From the NCBI GenBank assembly GCA_933210815.1, contig OW119933.1, positions 107,505,780 to 107,569,779 on the forward strand: a stretch of DNA of 64,000 nucleotides, written 5' to 3'. Numbering within the stretch: position 1 is the stretch's first letter; each line of letters opens with the position of its first letter. The notes beneath the pieces are model-generated. The model saw nothing but the letters and a program-made list of their open reading frames with translations, was not told where the DNA came from and did no database searches. This document shows, in pieces, positions 22,288 to 34,323 of the stretch. The translations under genes were made by a program, and so were the position numbers. This DNA comes from Meta bourneti. Its lineage: Eukaryota; Arthropoda; Arachnida; Araneae; Tetragnathidae.

Positions 22288-23692
22288 ATACCCACACCGT
22301 AAATGCAACACCCTGAAGGAAGCATGCAAATAATATGAAATTTACAACATGCATTAGCGGAGGTGAGATATGCAAATGATTAGAATTTCAGCGCAGACGC
22401 ACATCACGCGCTCCTGTGGCGCCACTTCAAAGCGCTATTTAAGGCTTGGAGATTTCGACGATTTCAAGTACGGCAATTGTGTTTTTCTTGTGGTTTTTTC
22501 AAAAAACGATCAATTATGCCTCGTAGAAAACAGCGATCATCTTTTGATCAAGTATCCGAGTTCGACAAAGGAAGGATAGTGGCCTACCGAGATTGTGGAT
22601 TATCTTTCAGGGAAATCGGTAGTCGTGTTGGACGAAACCAAACAACTGTAATGCTGATATGTGATCGTTGGATGCAGGAGGGTACGACGGACCAACGTGT
22701 TCGATCACATCCACCTCAGTGCACCACTTCACGTGATGACAGGCATATTGTGCGTATGGCAGTGACGGATCGCTCAGCCATATCACGAACCATAGCACAG
22801 CACATTCAGTCTGTACCGCATCATCCAGTGTCTGCGCGTACCACTCGACGCCGTTTACAGCAGAGTGGTCTGTCCGCAAGACGTCCATTACTTCGTCTAC
22901 CCTTGACGCAGAACCACAGACGTTTCCGCCGCCAATGGTGCGATGAAAGAAGGATGTGGACGGCAGAATGGAATGAAATTGTCTTTACTGACGAGTCACG
23001 CTTCTGTCTGCAACACCACGATGGTCAGATTCGAGTCTGGAGACACCGTGGAGAGAGGATGCTGAACAGCTGCGTTATGCACCGCCACACTGGTCCTGCA
23101 CCGGGTATTATGGTATGAGGCGGTATTGGATATCACTCTCGCACTCCTCTAGTACGCATTGCCGGTACTTTAAACAGCCAGCGCTACATGTCCGAGGTGT
23201 TGGAGCCAGTTGTCCTTCCTTACCTTCAGGGCTTGCCCACAGCCATATTTCAACAGGATAATGCGCGACCACACGTGGCACGCATTGTCCAAGGGTTCTT
23301 CGTCAATCGCCAGATTGAATTGCTTCCCTGGCCAGCTCGCTCTCCGGATCTTTCGCCGATAGAAAACATGTGGTCCATGGTTGCTCAACGATTGACCCAG
23401 AATACATCCCCAGCTGCCACACCAGATCAACTTTGGCAACGTGTGGAAGCTGCTTGGTCTGCTGTACCCCAAGAACACATCCAAAGTCCCTTTGAATCAA
23501 TGCCGAGGCGTGTGGCAGCGGTGATCTCCAACAATGGCGGCTACTCTGGCTACTGATTTTGGCAGGAACCACACTTCACAGAAGTCTATAAATTTAATCA
23601 TTTGATACTTGGTCAACATGTTATCTACAAAATAAATTTTGTTGTGATATCTCTTGTCTTTCTTGGTGTTGCAATTTGGGTGGCCAGCAGTG
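22288..23692 (+). mobile_element. Tc1-like transposon, nearly full length
   Basis: The right end reads CTTGGTGTTG...GGTGGCCAGCAGTG followed by TA (23,693-23,694). The left end keeps CACCGTAAATGCAACACC but its outermost bases are eroded. It encodes one 346-residue transposase frame interrupted by a single stop codon. About 1.4 kb with one gene is the usual Tc1 layout. Confidence 0.88.
22516..23556 (+). pseudogene. Tc1 transposase with a single nonsense codon
   Basis: The frame is intact for 346 codons except TGA at 23,116-23,118, where the family has a conserved Trp (MVWGG in Tc1 proteins). Residues 1 to about 120 form the paired-like helix-turn-helix region (FDKGRIVAYRDCGLSFREIG, VGRNQTTVMLICDRW). 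The DDE domain follows: VFTDESRF (first Asp), FQQDNARPH (second Asp) and SPDLSPIENMW (Glu), spaced DD34E. All three acidic residues are present. Only this TGG-to-TGA change stops a full-length product, so the copy decayed recently. Confidence 0.92.
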
Positions 23693-23748
23693 TATAATGT
23701 GAGAGTTATACTTTCCATTTTTACAGGGTTTGTAATGAATGAAGTAGC

Positions 23749-23994
23749 TGTAATGAATCAGTACAACCACAGTTTCCTCTTCTAGTCAGCGGGATAACGC
23801 AAGAGCGACCGGGATGTTTCGCTGACGTATGGAAATTCAAATCTCTCTCGCTCACGCGGTAAAAAAGGGTAGAAGGAGCTTAATCCCAGAGTGACGAGAA
23901 CGTTTTTCCCTGTTCTGATGTGTTCCTATTAAAGTTAAATAAATTTTATTCCTGTTAATATGTCGGTGTTATTCAACATGCAGCGACATCTACA
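23749..23994 (+). repeat. 5' LTR of gypsy element
   Basis: Starts TGTAATGAATCA and ends CGACATCTACA. It shares with the 3' LTR the blocks TAGTCAGCGGGAT, GCTGACGTATGGAAATT, CCCAGAGTGACRAGAA and TTATTCCTGTTAATATGTC. It is shorter than the 3' LTR because a GC-rich stretch is missing. Confidence 0.87.
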
Positions 23995-24013
23995 TGGTGA
24001 CCCGAACTGGCAC
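23995..24013 (+). other. Primer-binding site of gypsy element
   Basis: TGGTGACCCGAACTGGCAC directly follows the 5' LTR, the position and TGG start expected for tRNA-primed minus-strand synthesis. The priming tRNA was not determined. Confidence 0.65.
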
Positions 24014-24115
24014 TGACGAACTTGCAAATACTTTAAAGGAAAGTAACTCGCTTTTGGATTCAACAGTCACCAACGTTCAACGGCTCTGGACTGTGATTTG
24101 CCCTACAATGCGAAG

Positions 24116-24846
24116 ATGACAGACGTTATGGCGGTCAAAATACCGAATTTCAACGTCAAAGATCCATAATTTTGGTTTTGCATGTGCGAAAGCACGTTTG
24201 AATTGGCCGCTCCAAAAACGGTAACAGAAAGCAAAACGATGTATAATTATCGCTTTGCTCATTTGCCTCCCGACATTGTATCGATGGTTCATGACATTCT
24301 AATTAACAAGGAGAAAACAGACCCTTACAAGGAACTTAAAGAAGCTGTTATGGAAAGATGCGGCGAAAGCCTAACTCGGGAAATAAGTTAGTTAATTGCC
24401 GGTGAACAGCTCAGAGACTGAAAACTGTCTCAGAGCTTTTACGAGACATGGAACGTTGTGCAAAAGCACACATAGTTTCCGATGCACTACTACTGGAACT
24501 TTTCCTTCAACAAATGCCACTGAATGTGCAAAGCATCATCGCCAGTGTTCCTACAACTCTGCAGAAAACAGCTGTTATAGCCGACAAAATTTTGGAATTT
24601 TCCCCGCAGGAGGTGAACGAATTTTCTTTTGCATCTCTGAAGAAGGACAATTCAGAACTGCTTGCCGAACTCCACAAGGAGGTTGCTTCCCTACAACGAT
24701 TGAGGAGCACTTTGTGTCGCTGTCCTGAGTTCAGACGCAGGAGCACCTCCACAATGCATGGAAACAGTGATATATGCTGGTACCATGAGAAATTTAAAGA
24801 GAAGACTTTAAAATGCAAAAAGCCTTGCTCTTATTCGGGAAACTGA
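24116..24846 (+). pseudogene. gypsy gag relic
   Basis: Starts MTDVMAVKIPNFNVKDP, then an in-frame TAA where related gag proteins have Glu before FWF. FWFCMCESTFELA, NYRFAHLPPDIVSMV and LKEAVMERCGESLTREIS follow. After further breaks a second stretch (24,448-24,846) reads SDALLLELFLQQMPLNVQSI and ADKILEFSPQEVNE, ending CWYHEKFKEKTLKCKKPC, a Cys/His-containing tail. It resembles the arthropod gypsy gag lineage. It is disrupted. Confidence 0.82.
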
Positions 24847-24859
24847 AGGGCAGGAGTAG

Positions 24860-27770
24860 TGGTGGCATGCGTCTTGCCTGCTCATTCTCGTCGCCTGTTT
24901 ATCAGTGACAGAACAACAAAAGTAAAATTTTTAATTGGTACCGGTTCAGATGTCTATTGTGTGTGCTTCCAAAAACGAAAGGCAACAAAAATCTATTCAA
25001 ACATTTGTTGCTGCAAATGGTGCTAAAATTCACGTATGCGGAAAAAAATTGCTTACATTAGATCTTGGCTTACATAGGAACTTTGTACATCCATTTTTTA
25101 TTTGTAATGTCTCTACTGCAATTTTGGGTGCAGATTTTTACATGAGTTTAATTTAAAACCTGATCTACGTAAACATTGCTTATTTGATAATTGTACTATG
25201 AGTTCTCATGCAATTTTAAATAATTCTAATATTTGTTCTGTTAAAACTGTATTTTGTAATAATGATTATGCTAATTTACTGAAAGAATTTCTTAATATTA
25301 CAAAACCACCCAATTTCAATCAAGAGGTGAAACAATGTTTTGCATTATAATGAAAGTTTCGGACCCCCGACTGCCTCAAAGCCTTAGCCCTGACTGGCTG
25401 CATATTGCAAAAACTGAGTTTCGGCATATGATTGATTTAGGCCACATGCGGCCATCAAAAAGTAGTTATGCCTCCCCATTGCACATGGTTCCAAAAAGGA
25501 CTCTTCCGATTGGTGACCGGTAGGAGATTTTCATTCTCTTAATGCTCAGACTGTCAGGGATAAGTATGGAGTCCCAAACATTTCAGATTTTGCTTCAGAA
25601 CTTCACAGTACAAAAGTATTTTCCCATATAGATCTAATTAAGGCCTATCACCAAATCCCTATAAAGCCTTCAGATGTTCATAAAAGTGCGATTATAACAC
25701 CATTTGGATTGTTTGAAAGTTTGCACATGCAATTTGGCTTTTGCAATGCCAGTAGCACTTTTCAGCGTTTTGTCGATGAAGTAACTAGGGATCTACAGGG
25801 TGTATATGCTTTTGTTAACAACATTTTGATAGCTAATAGTACACAGGAAAAACATATTCAACATTTACATGCATTATTTGAATGCCTTGACCACTATGGA
25901 CTATCCATTAGCCCTTCAAAATGTACCTTGGGTGTACTTTCCCTAAATTTTCTGGAATTTAGTGTCTGAAAATGGGTTAGCCTCTATTCCTGATAAGGTA
26001 AAAGCAATATAAAATTTCTCTAAACCATCTACTCTCACACCACTCTGTAGATTTTTAGGTCTTTACAATTTTTATAGAAGATTCGTTCCTAAGGCAACTG
26101 GAAATTGTAGCCCCTTTAAACAAATTTGTAGAGGGACGGAGAAATAAAAAGAAGTCTCCCCATTCCTCACAAAAGACTGAACAACAATTCGAATGGTCAG
26201 AAGAAGCTGACAGCATTTTCTGCTGCTAAAAAGGCACTTGCAAATGCAACTTTATTGCGACATCCCAATCCTGGTGCTCGATTTAGTCTTTAGACAGATG
26301 CATCTGACGTTCATTTCTGTCCATGAAACTCAGTAAAAGTCAGAAATTGGTCAACCTGTGATCGTGAGCTACAGTCAATCTATTCATCGATAAAAAATTT
26401 AGGCACATGCTTGAAGGTCGAAATTTTTCCATTTATACCAACCAAAAACCACTCATGCATTCAAAAATATTCTAGACAAATGTTCTCCACGTCAATTACG
26501 ACATTTAGATTTTATATCTCAATTTTCAACGGATGTTAGACATTAGTGGTAAAGATAATATTACTACAGACGCATTATCTAGGATCGAGATCAATGCTAT
26601 CTCAAAACCTCCTATTCTTGATTTTAAGAAGTTTGAAGCAGAACAGCTTCAAGATGAGGAACTTTAACAACTACTCCAGTCTGACTCTACACTGGTACTT
26701 GAAAAACTCTATTTTCCTCTCGAGGATGTTTATTTATATTGTGACAAATCGAAACAATACCCTCATCCTTTTGTTCCAAAATCTCTGACACATAGTTTTC
26801 GAGAATCTTCACTATCTCTCATTCTGGAATTCTAGCAACCACTGAGCTAATTATAAAACGATTTGTTTGGCCTGTAATGAAAAAGGATATTAAAGCAAAG
26901 GTTCTTAATTGCAACAAATGGCAGCGAGCAAAGGTATTTAAACATACTAAAGCTCCACTAAGTACATTTGCTTTAGCTGACTCTCGTTTTGCCCACATCC
27001 ACGTTGATTTTATCGGTCCTTATCCGCCATCTGTTGGAAACCTATACTGTCACAGAATCATTGATAGATTCACACTAGTTGGACAGAAGTCGTTCTGACT
27101 GTTGATATGTCAGCAGAGACCACAGCTCGTGCTCTTCTACATGGTTGGATCTCTAAATTCGGAGCACCTGTCACTATCACTTCGGATCGTGGACAAAATT
27201 TCAAATCAAATCTTTTTGGGAACTGACTAACATTTTAGGCACTGGTCGAATATTATCTTATCATCCACAGTCAAACGGAATGATTGAAAGATTTCACAGA
27301 CATTTAAAAGCTGCTATTGTTGCTCATCAACACACTAAATGGACAGAGGTTTTACCCATTGTGTTATTAGGTTTACACTCAGCCCTAAAAAGTGATTTGA
27401 ATGCAACTAGCTCTCAACTAGTTTACGGTACAATGTTTATCTAAGTCCATCATTGAAAACATGTACTCATGTCTTTTTAAGAATTGACAAAGTACAGACT
27501 CCACTCACACCTCCCTTTTCAGGACCACACTTGGTTATCAGCCGCACAGATACAAATTCATAATAGACTTAAATGGTAAATAAAACACTGTTTCAATTGA
27601 TAGAGTTAAACCTGCTTTCCGCCTCTATGACAATTTGGAACCACCTAAACTCTTATCAAAAATTGAACAGCCCAAAATTGACACACCTAGTACTGACACT
27701 TCTGAAAGGCCTACAATTACAAAATCTGGACGACATGTCCATCCTAAAAGACTGATTCAAGAATTGAAAT
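24860..27770 (+). pseudogene. gypsy pol relic (PR, RT, RNase H, integrase)
   Basis: Protease near 24,900: RRLFISDRTTKVKFLIGTGS, with the catalytic DTG changed to GTG. RT 25,340-25,975: FRHMIDLGHMRPSKSSYASP, VFSHIDLIKAYHQIPI, TPFGLFESLHMQFGFCNA and AFVNNILIAN, where the YVDD catalytic Asp pair has become NN. RNase H/linker about 26,050-26,650, very broken (YTNQKPL, ITTDALSRIE). Integrase about 26,850-27,460: FAHIHVDFIGPYPPS, TSDRGQNFKS and HPQSNGMIERFHRHLKAAI (DDE residues visible across frames). C-terminal tail ends GRHVHPKRLIQELK. It cannot encode active enzyme. Confidence 0.88.
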
Positions 27771-28005
27771 AAATATAAAAAAATTGTATTGTATGTCTCA
27801 ATTATTTTGTTATACATCCTATCTATCAACACAATGTAATAATGTGCTATAATATCTCTACTATTTCTGATTGTGTTATGTTATTACACTGTTTTTATCA
27901 TTTAAATTGTCAACCGTTTTTTATTTGTATCTCCACATTACATATATCAGATTCTATGTAATATCTTTGTATATATGTATCGATCCTTCGTCACTGGGGA
28001 TACTC

Positions 28006-28292
28006 TGTAGTGAATCAATCCAACCACTCTCCTCTTTTAGTCAGCGGGATGCAACGGGAGCGAACGGCGCTGTGGTCGCCCTCTCCATTGTCCAATGAGA
28101 CGGAGGCGAACTGTGTTGGTCCGCTGACGTATGGAAATTGAAATCTCTCGCTCGCGCTGTAAAAAGGGTTGAAGCAGCATAACCCCAGAGTGACAAGAAA
28201 GTTTTTCCGTTTTGATGTGTTCCTATTACAGTTAAAATAAATCTTATTCCTGTTAATATGTCAGGCTTATTCAACACACAGCAACATCTATA
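28006..28292 (+). repeat. 3' LTR of gypsy element
   Basis: Starts TGTAGTGAATCAATCCAACC and ends CAACATCTATA (expected ...CTACA). It contains a GC-rich block around 28,050-28,115 that the 5' LTR lacks. The stretch 27,780-28,005 before it is untranslated 3' sequence of the element. Confidence 0.85.
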
Positions 28293-28734
28293 GCTTTTAC
28301 ATGGACTATCCACTTTACTCCACATTCCCACTTTACCCCACCTGACCCTATATTTTAAATGGAATGGTTATTTACTTGGAAATGGAATCTTAAGGAAATG
28401 TTTTATATTTATGCTATGGTATGTCACGATAGTCTTATCTGGTTTATTTTTTTGCGACTTGTAACGTATGTTAGACCATTCACAGAGTAATGTAACCATA
28501 AAACTAATTAATCGAACATCTTGAGGTACAGGAGATGATTTAATTGCAGTTGTTCAATAAAAACTCAATAAGATCACCTATTAGCCTTTGGCAATGATTC
28601 TTATGCATTCGACAAAGTTGCTAGTTTTTTCCTTTGTCATGTACAAACAAACTAGTTAATTCCATCCCATTTCCTCATGCTGAAGTTCATAAACTTTGAC
28701 ACTGAAATTATAGAACATATTTATTGTTTTCTAT

Positions 28735-28962
28735 CTTGGCTTTCGTGGCTCATTGGGTATGTCCACTGCACTATCAACCTTCGAGTTGTAGGTGGCGTAG
28801 GTTCGATTACTGTCAGGTGCATTCCTCCCTGGGTGTATTTCTCTTTTATGGCAGTAAAACTTTCATTGTGTGTGTATGTCTTACTTGATATTGCATGTCT
28901 TGTGTCTGGCATAGCATGGCCAAATATGGCCCTTGCGCTATGAAACCCCCAAACCAACCAAC
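28735..28962 (+). mobile_element. tRNA-derived SINE, family B
   Basis: Head reads GTGGCTCATTGGGTATGTCC (box A-like) and GTAGGTTCGATTACTG (box B-like). The body includes GCATGGCCAAATATGGCCCT and the 3' end reads TGAAACCCCCAAACCAACCA. Truncated relatives occur at 43,905 and 58,122 with the same AACCAACC tail. Confidence 0.72.
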
Positions 28963-29307
28963 TTTTGTCGAGATTAATGTGTTCAATAAATACAGTACTG
29001 ATACTTTTCTTTAAAGGCTAAATTCTGATTTTTATATATATTAATTATGACGACCAAGGAATTTTAGCAGTCACTACTTTAAACAATTCATCCAAGTTTA
29101 TTGCAGAATAAGAAAAATTTTATTGACTTTTTCTGTACATTTTTAATCTGTTAGGTCAGAATATATCTGTGCTCTTTTGATGTTGAATTATTTTCATATT
29201 AGATATCTTCAAAATTGTTACACTAACAGCTATAAGTGTCAAATATTTTTAATTTTTTTCTCCAAAAATTAATTTTTTTTTCTTTGTGACTTATCCTACC
29301 TCTTCAG

Positions 29308-29408
29308 ACCAAACATTGTTCTTCACTAAGGAACTTGACCGTTCTGTCTTTTACCAGATTGACAAACCAAACTTTCTTCAGAATGGGAAGAAACGATCAA
29401 TCAGCTGA
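29308..29408 (+). CDS. Candidate terminal exon paired with 21,004-21,105
   Basis: Follows a good acceptor (TTATCCTACCTCTTCAG). With the single G carried from 21,105 the frame reads DQTLFFTKELDRSVFYQIDK, PNFLQNGKKRSIS and stop TGA (29,406-29,408). The joined C-terminus has protein-like composition. The implied 8.2-kb intron contains the Tc1, the gypsy element and a SINE. Another frame of the same segment is open to 29,428, so the call rests mainly on splice phase and composition. Confidence 0.48.
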
Positions 29409-30504
29409 GTTCCCAGGACTCACCCTTTAACTGGAATGTGTGGTAACCCTATTTATGACTTGCGTTCATTTATGATTCCAGTGAGTATGACTTATATTGC
29501 TTTATGAAATAAGGATATTACTAAACATACTGTAAAATTCAATGGTTAGATTTGTTACCATACATTAACAAAATTCGTAATTTTACCCTAAAATTAAAAT
29601 CCTTAGAAATATGTCAAACAAAAATAAAAAAATTTTCTCTGCAATTTAATCTTTAAGAGATTCCGAGCATCTTTTCCCAGCTATTCCAAATTGAAAATCA
29701 AAAGTTGACTTTTTCACAATACATGAATGTGGAGAACATATTGAACCAAACTCAAAGAATACATTATGAATGTTCAGGCGTTCTGAACGTAAAAAGTGCA
29801 ATCAGTGCTAGACCTGATTTTGCTTAACTCCCTCCCAGAGGCACACCCAGGATATCGATCTAGAGGAGGCTACAATTTTATTGGAAGCTCTTTATTTAGG
29901 GTTAATGTAAAAAATTTAGGGTACGTACAGTCGCAGAAAAAAGCGAACCACCCCTCTTCATTCAAGCAATTTTAAAAGTAGAGAAAATTCAAAGATGGCG
30001 TTTGACAAGAACTAACTTCTATAAATTGATTCATAAGGGGCCGTCTTCATATTAAATTGATTAAATTCATATCAATTTATATTAAAATCCAGCAGTCTTA
30101 AAAATTAATATATAGTAGTGCCATTGACCTAGGGTACGTTTTAATTATAATTATGTTCACAAAATGGACTATTGAGCAACTGCACCCTAATCTTTTAATT
30201 CCTGTAACAATTTGGGTATATCCTTAATAGTATCCATTTCTAAATTTGAATGAAACAGTATTCTTTGGTATGTTCTAAATTTAACCCAAATAGATCTATT
30301 ACGTGAACCATGGTGTAAGTGATGAATATGAATCCAAAACTTTGTCAACCTTTTTAAAGTATGAATTGATTGACTTGAAATTCATTCCCTTTGTTTCTGG
30401 AATCTTTATTTTTAATATTTTTCATCTTAATAGCTATTCCACAGTGCTAAAAGCCTGTATATGTGTTTCTATATACACACTTATCTTTATTCTACCTATA
30501 AGCT
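29409..30504. other. AT-rich DNA, nothing recognised
   Basis: Downstream of the candidate terminal exon. No RNA gene, bounded repeat or convincing coding frame was found. Confidence 0.4.
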
Positions 30505-31338
30505 TCTAGTTGTGAGGTGTATGAGACAACTTTTTATTTTTAAACAAAGTTTGATTGCATCATGGAGCATAATTAGTCATACACTTCATGTTTACATTTG
30601 CATCTCTTTCCAATTCACAAGACAATTATGAATCAAATCTGTCAGTAATAATATTTTTAGATCAATAACTTTGTTCACAGAAATTCAAATTTATGCACAT
30701 AATTATATTTTACTGCAAAGTAAATATATTTCAGAGTTTTATTTCGACTTTTTATAAATATTTATACATTCTGTTCTTTCCTTTCGTTTGTCATTTTTGT
30801 CGGTATACTTAATTCTCTTATTAATATTTCAATTTATTTTCATATTACATAAGAAATCTAACACATAAAGATAAATTTATAATGGTACCTTTCCAGTATT
30901 TTGAGTTCGTTTTGAATTATAGTGAGGTTCACCAACACCTGTCAGTTGTTTTTATTTGCACTTCAGGTAACCCGATTTTCGAAAATTATTTGATCCCATA
31001 ATTTCTTCAACTATTAGCACTGATGCGGTTATGTCATTTGCAAAATTGATTTGTAAATTTGAAAGAAACAATATACTTTGTCCATTCATCAAATTATCCT
31101 AGATCGGCCTTCAACCTGAACAGTGCCACGACTCTTGAGTGAATTGAAAACACTCTTTTACCCCTCTGATTGCGTAGACACATTGACCTGACATGTATTC
31201 ATGTTTTTTGCAGACAGTACGTTAAAATATTTTTCAATACTGAAGTGACAAGTATGATTTAGTTGAAAATGTATTCAATTTCAGTGTTTCACATGTGTGT
31301 AACCTTCTTTGAGGGGAAAACTATTTGCTCTTAACCTT
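30505..31338 (+). repeat. Local duplicated segment B, copy 1
   Basis: Starts TGTGAGGTGTATGAGACAAC and matches 32,645-33,180 over blocks such as TTTCTTCAACTATTAGCACT and CCACGACTCTTGAGT. The end of the homology is where a family A SINE inserted. No coding content was recognised. Confidence 0.75.
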
Positions 31339-31635
31339 AAACGCCCAGTTGAAAAATTAACACATTAGCAACTGGAAGGTTGTGAGTTCTAATCCAACCA
31401 AAGACTGTCGTGTACAAAGGGGGCTGGTGCACTTTAAATCTGTCATGGTCTCAAATGTTCTCACGGTGTGGTGTGGAAGTTTGGAGTGCAAGCTGAGGCG
31501 TTACCTCGCCATCTGACCATGGTTCAAAATGACGTGATGTTGTCCTCAGACCTTTCCCTTTGGGATTGATCCCGGATCGTTACCAATAGCCCGTTGTGTT
31601 CCTCCAGTGTAACGTTAATTAAAATACCTACCTAC
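31339..31635 (+). mobile_element. tRNA-derived SINE, family A, with 9-bp TSD
   Basis: Flanked by CTTAACCTT at 31,330-31,338 and 31,636-31,644, consistent with LINE-mediated insertion. The head carries TTAGCAACTGGAAGGTTGTG and a mutated box B (GAGTTCTAATCC). The 3' end reads GGGATTGATCCCGGATCG, then a TACCTACCTACC-type tail. Confidence 0.8.
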
Positions 31636-31639
31636 CTTA

Positions 31640-32640
31640 ACCTTCTCATTCTTTTGTATCCAAATGACATTGTACTTGATGAAAGTAATAAATTAATGCT
31701 TTTTGAATTTATAAGCTTTTGAAAATGAAATTTTTCTTTAAAATATCTGGACTTTTTATTAGCTGTTCCATGGGATGCTAAGTCCCCTGTAGGTGTGATG
31801 TTATGAAAACATTTCATTTTCATGTTTTGGTGGTTATGAGTCAATTTTACAAGAGTTTTCATGCTTTATTAAAATTTTATATGGGATCAGATCGTTGGGG
31901 CACGCACGCTCACGAAATCACATTTTTAGTTCTTTATATTGTATTACTTACATTTTTTAATGAATATTTTCATTCATTTTCAGGTTGAAGAAGATATGCA
32001 AAACCATTGAAAAAAGGTTTAAGTTTGCTTAGAGTGAGTTATATTTAAATTATAATTACATGCTTACAAAATCAGTAGTGCTATATAGACTAACAACAGT
32101 AATTTCTTTTTGAATGAAAGTTGTCCTGTAATAACAACACTTTGAATTAAAATGGCATGTCATTTGAATCTATCTTAATTTCCTTTAAAGAATGCTCACT
32201 CTTTTTATCGATCTGCCTCTATTGCGAACCATATTAAGATACTTGAATGTATATTCAATATAACTACGATCTCATATCTGGAAGTATACTCATTTAAATA
32301 TATTTTATTCCTTGAGTTTCATACAGACAATATCAGCATTTAAAAATGTTTCAAATGGAATTTAGTTGTGTACAATTTGCTTGTCAAATCTGTTACCAAT
32401 TTCATTCCAATGAAAGAGTTTATAAACCTTTTCCACTCAATAAATTTTACCAGTTCTAGATATTAAATTTCTTGTCTCCTTTCTGCAGAAGTTTTAGTAA
32501 GGAATAAAATACTATTCATCTGAATTTCAAATATTTAAATGTAACTCATGGCCAAACCCTAAGCTAGAGTTTTGTTCGAAAACAAAGAACAATTCCTATT
32601 TATGCCATGTTGTATACATGCGTTATTTTCTTTGTAACTG
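31640..32640 (+). repeat. Local duplicated segment A, copy 1
   Basis: Related to 36,256-37,380 and 44,597-45,840. Shared markers are AGCTGTTCCATGGGATGCTA, CAGGTTGAAGAAGATATGCA and GGCAAACC/GGCAAAAT-type text near the end. This copy lacks about 150 bp present in the other two (around 31,870-31,915). All copies have an intron-acceptor-like TTTTCAG before GTTGAAGA. No long frame is present. Confidence 0.8.
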
Positions 32641-32644
32641 TTTA

Positions 32645-33180
32645 TTGTTGTGAGGTGTATGAAACAACTTTACATATTTTCTTGATTTCCTTTTAAAACG
32701 TAATTTATAAGGGCACATTCACTTACTATGAATTAGTTTTAAATTGTGGTCAGGGGGGGGGGGGGTTCACCAAGTCATGTCGGCTTTTTGTTTGCGGTAT
32801 GGAAAGTTGCGGTTCTATTCCGTAATTTCTTCAACTATTAGCACTGATCAATGTATGCCATTTGCCAAATCGATTGGAAAATTGGAAAGAAACAATATGC
32901 TTTGACCATTCATCCAATTCTCCTTGATTTGTCTTGATCCTGAACCGTACCACGACTCTTGAGTTTGAATTGAAAGCTCTCTTTTACCCACTCTGATTGT
33001 ACAGACACATTGACTTGAAATGTGTTCATGTTTCTTGCAAACAGTATGTTCAAATATTTTTCAATGCTAAAGTGAGAAGTATGATTTAGTTGAAAATGTT
33101 TTCAATTTCAGTGTGTCACATATGTGTAACTTAGTAAACTTCTTTGAGGTAGTAAAACTATTTGCTCTTACCCGTAACTC
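32645..33180 (+). repeat. Local duplicated segment B, copy 2
   Basis: Direct repeat of 30,505-31,338, about 2.1 kb away, so B-SINE-A-B forms a partial tandem array. It contains a G homopolymer run at about 32,753-32,765. Confidence 0.75.
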
Positions 33181-34315
33181 TCTGAGTAGGATAGTGTTTG
33201 AAAGTTGGGTATACTTGTATCCTGAACTTTGTTTACTAGTGTAGCTGTGAAGTGGACTCGTCCATTATCTCCGCCTTCATGGGGGTCTTAAAGTCTCAAT
33301 GCTGCATTTTCCAATTGAGTGTCAACAGGAGCCACTTCACCTCAGACGAGTGGGGAGATGCTCATTGTGGAAGAAAGCCCCTACACACATTGAGACAGGG
33401 GTTATTTTGCGATATCGTGCAATTCTTTTGAAAAAGTTAGACTGTTCAAAAGTGATAAACTGAAATGACAATGCAGTCTGTTATAAGTCAGATGCTAATA
33501 CCCTACCAGCAGTTGAATCTTTGAAACCTAAAAGAACGCAGATCGCTGGAAGTAAACCATAATGGGTTGATCACAAAAGGAGGAATCTCCACTAGTTTCT
33601 CACGCTGTCCCTAAAACATTTAATACTTTCGATGGAAAGCGGAATGCTCTTGAATATTTCCTACAAAAATACTCTACGAGTGTCACACATGTCTACTATA
33701 TACATCACAATGCTCATTGCATTCCTTGTTAACTGACGACGTTTGAGTGTGCGGGAGATAGCCCTTACTTTATCATAGTGGTCTTAAAAGATACTGCACA
33801 GCAATCTGACTTGATCGGCACGAATGATTCTCACTCTGACCACCAAAGTAGGTTTTCTTTGTTATTGTCAGAACATTGCTCATGAAGGAATGGTTGCAGT
33901 GCTTTTTTCTTGGGTTTGAAACATTTCGATTTTTAATTTTATTTGAAATCTTACTGCTTCCAATCTGTTTAATTAGCCCTCATGTTGCAAAAAAATGACA
34001 GTAGAGAGAACCAAACAAACCTGGCTTTTAGTTTTATATATTACACAATAGTTAAGTGATATTCAAATCTGCTTATTGTTCGCTACAGCAATATAAATAT
34101 ACTTGAACTGTTTTCATAACTTAGACTTTCCGTTTAGTAACTAATGTCGATAAACGATATTCGTATTCTAAAAATTTTAATAACGTTTAAAATACTTTAC
34201 TCTACGAATTGCAAAATATGTACTTGTTGATTTTTATCTGTGTTACATAAGAATAGCTGTAAAAGGAATATTTTACTTCTAATTTTTTTACGTCAAAATT
34301 GCAGCATTCATGTTA
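33181..34315. other. Unique-looking DNA, unidentified
   Basis: The stretch 33,230-33,420 is less AT-rich and contains GTGAAGTGGACTCGTC with a partly inverted GGAGCCACTTCAC about 90 bp downstream. A short plus frame near 33,608-33,700 (VPKTFNTFDGKRNALEYFLQ) is vaguely gag-like but too short to call. Confidence 0.3.
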
Positions 34316-34323
34316 TTTTAATG

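Larger units (their letters stand above)
23749..28292 (+). mobile_element. Ty3/gypsy LTR retrotransposon, decayed, both LTRs present
   Basis: The order is 5' LTR (23,749-23,994), primer-binding site, gag, protease, RT, RNase H, integrase and 3' LTR (28,006-28,292). This protein order with integrase after RNase H defines Ty3/gypsy. Frames are broken by many stops and frameshifts. The LTRs differ by substitutions and an indel of about 45 bp, which argues for age. TAGC occurs just before the 5' LTR (23,745-23,748) and overlaps the end of the 3' LTR, so a 4-bp target duplication is possible but not certain. There is no sign of an env gene. Confidence 0.9.

Noticed and set aside
24507..24818. 103-codon minus-strand frame
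   Set aside because: Antisense shadow of the gypsy gag frame.
32753..32765. G homopolymer run as a regulatory G-rich motif
   Set aside because: A single G tract without further G runs nearby; more likely replication slippage or a sequencing artefact.
33608..33760. Gag-like plus-strand peptide
   Set aside because: Only about 30 residues of weak resemblance, with no neighbouring retroelement domains.
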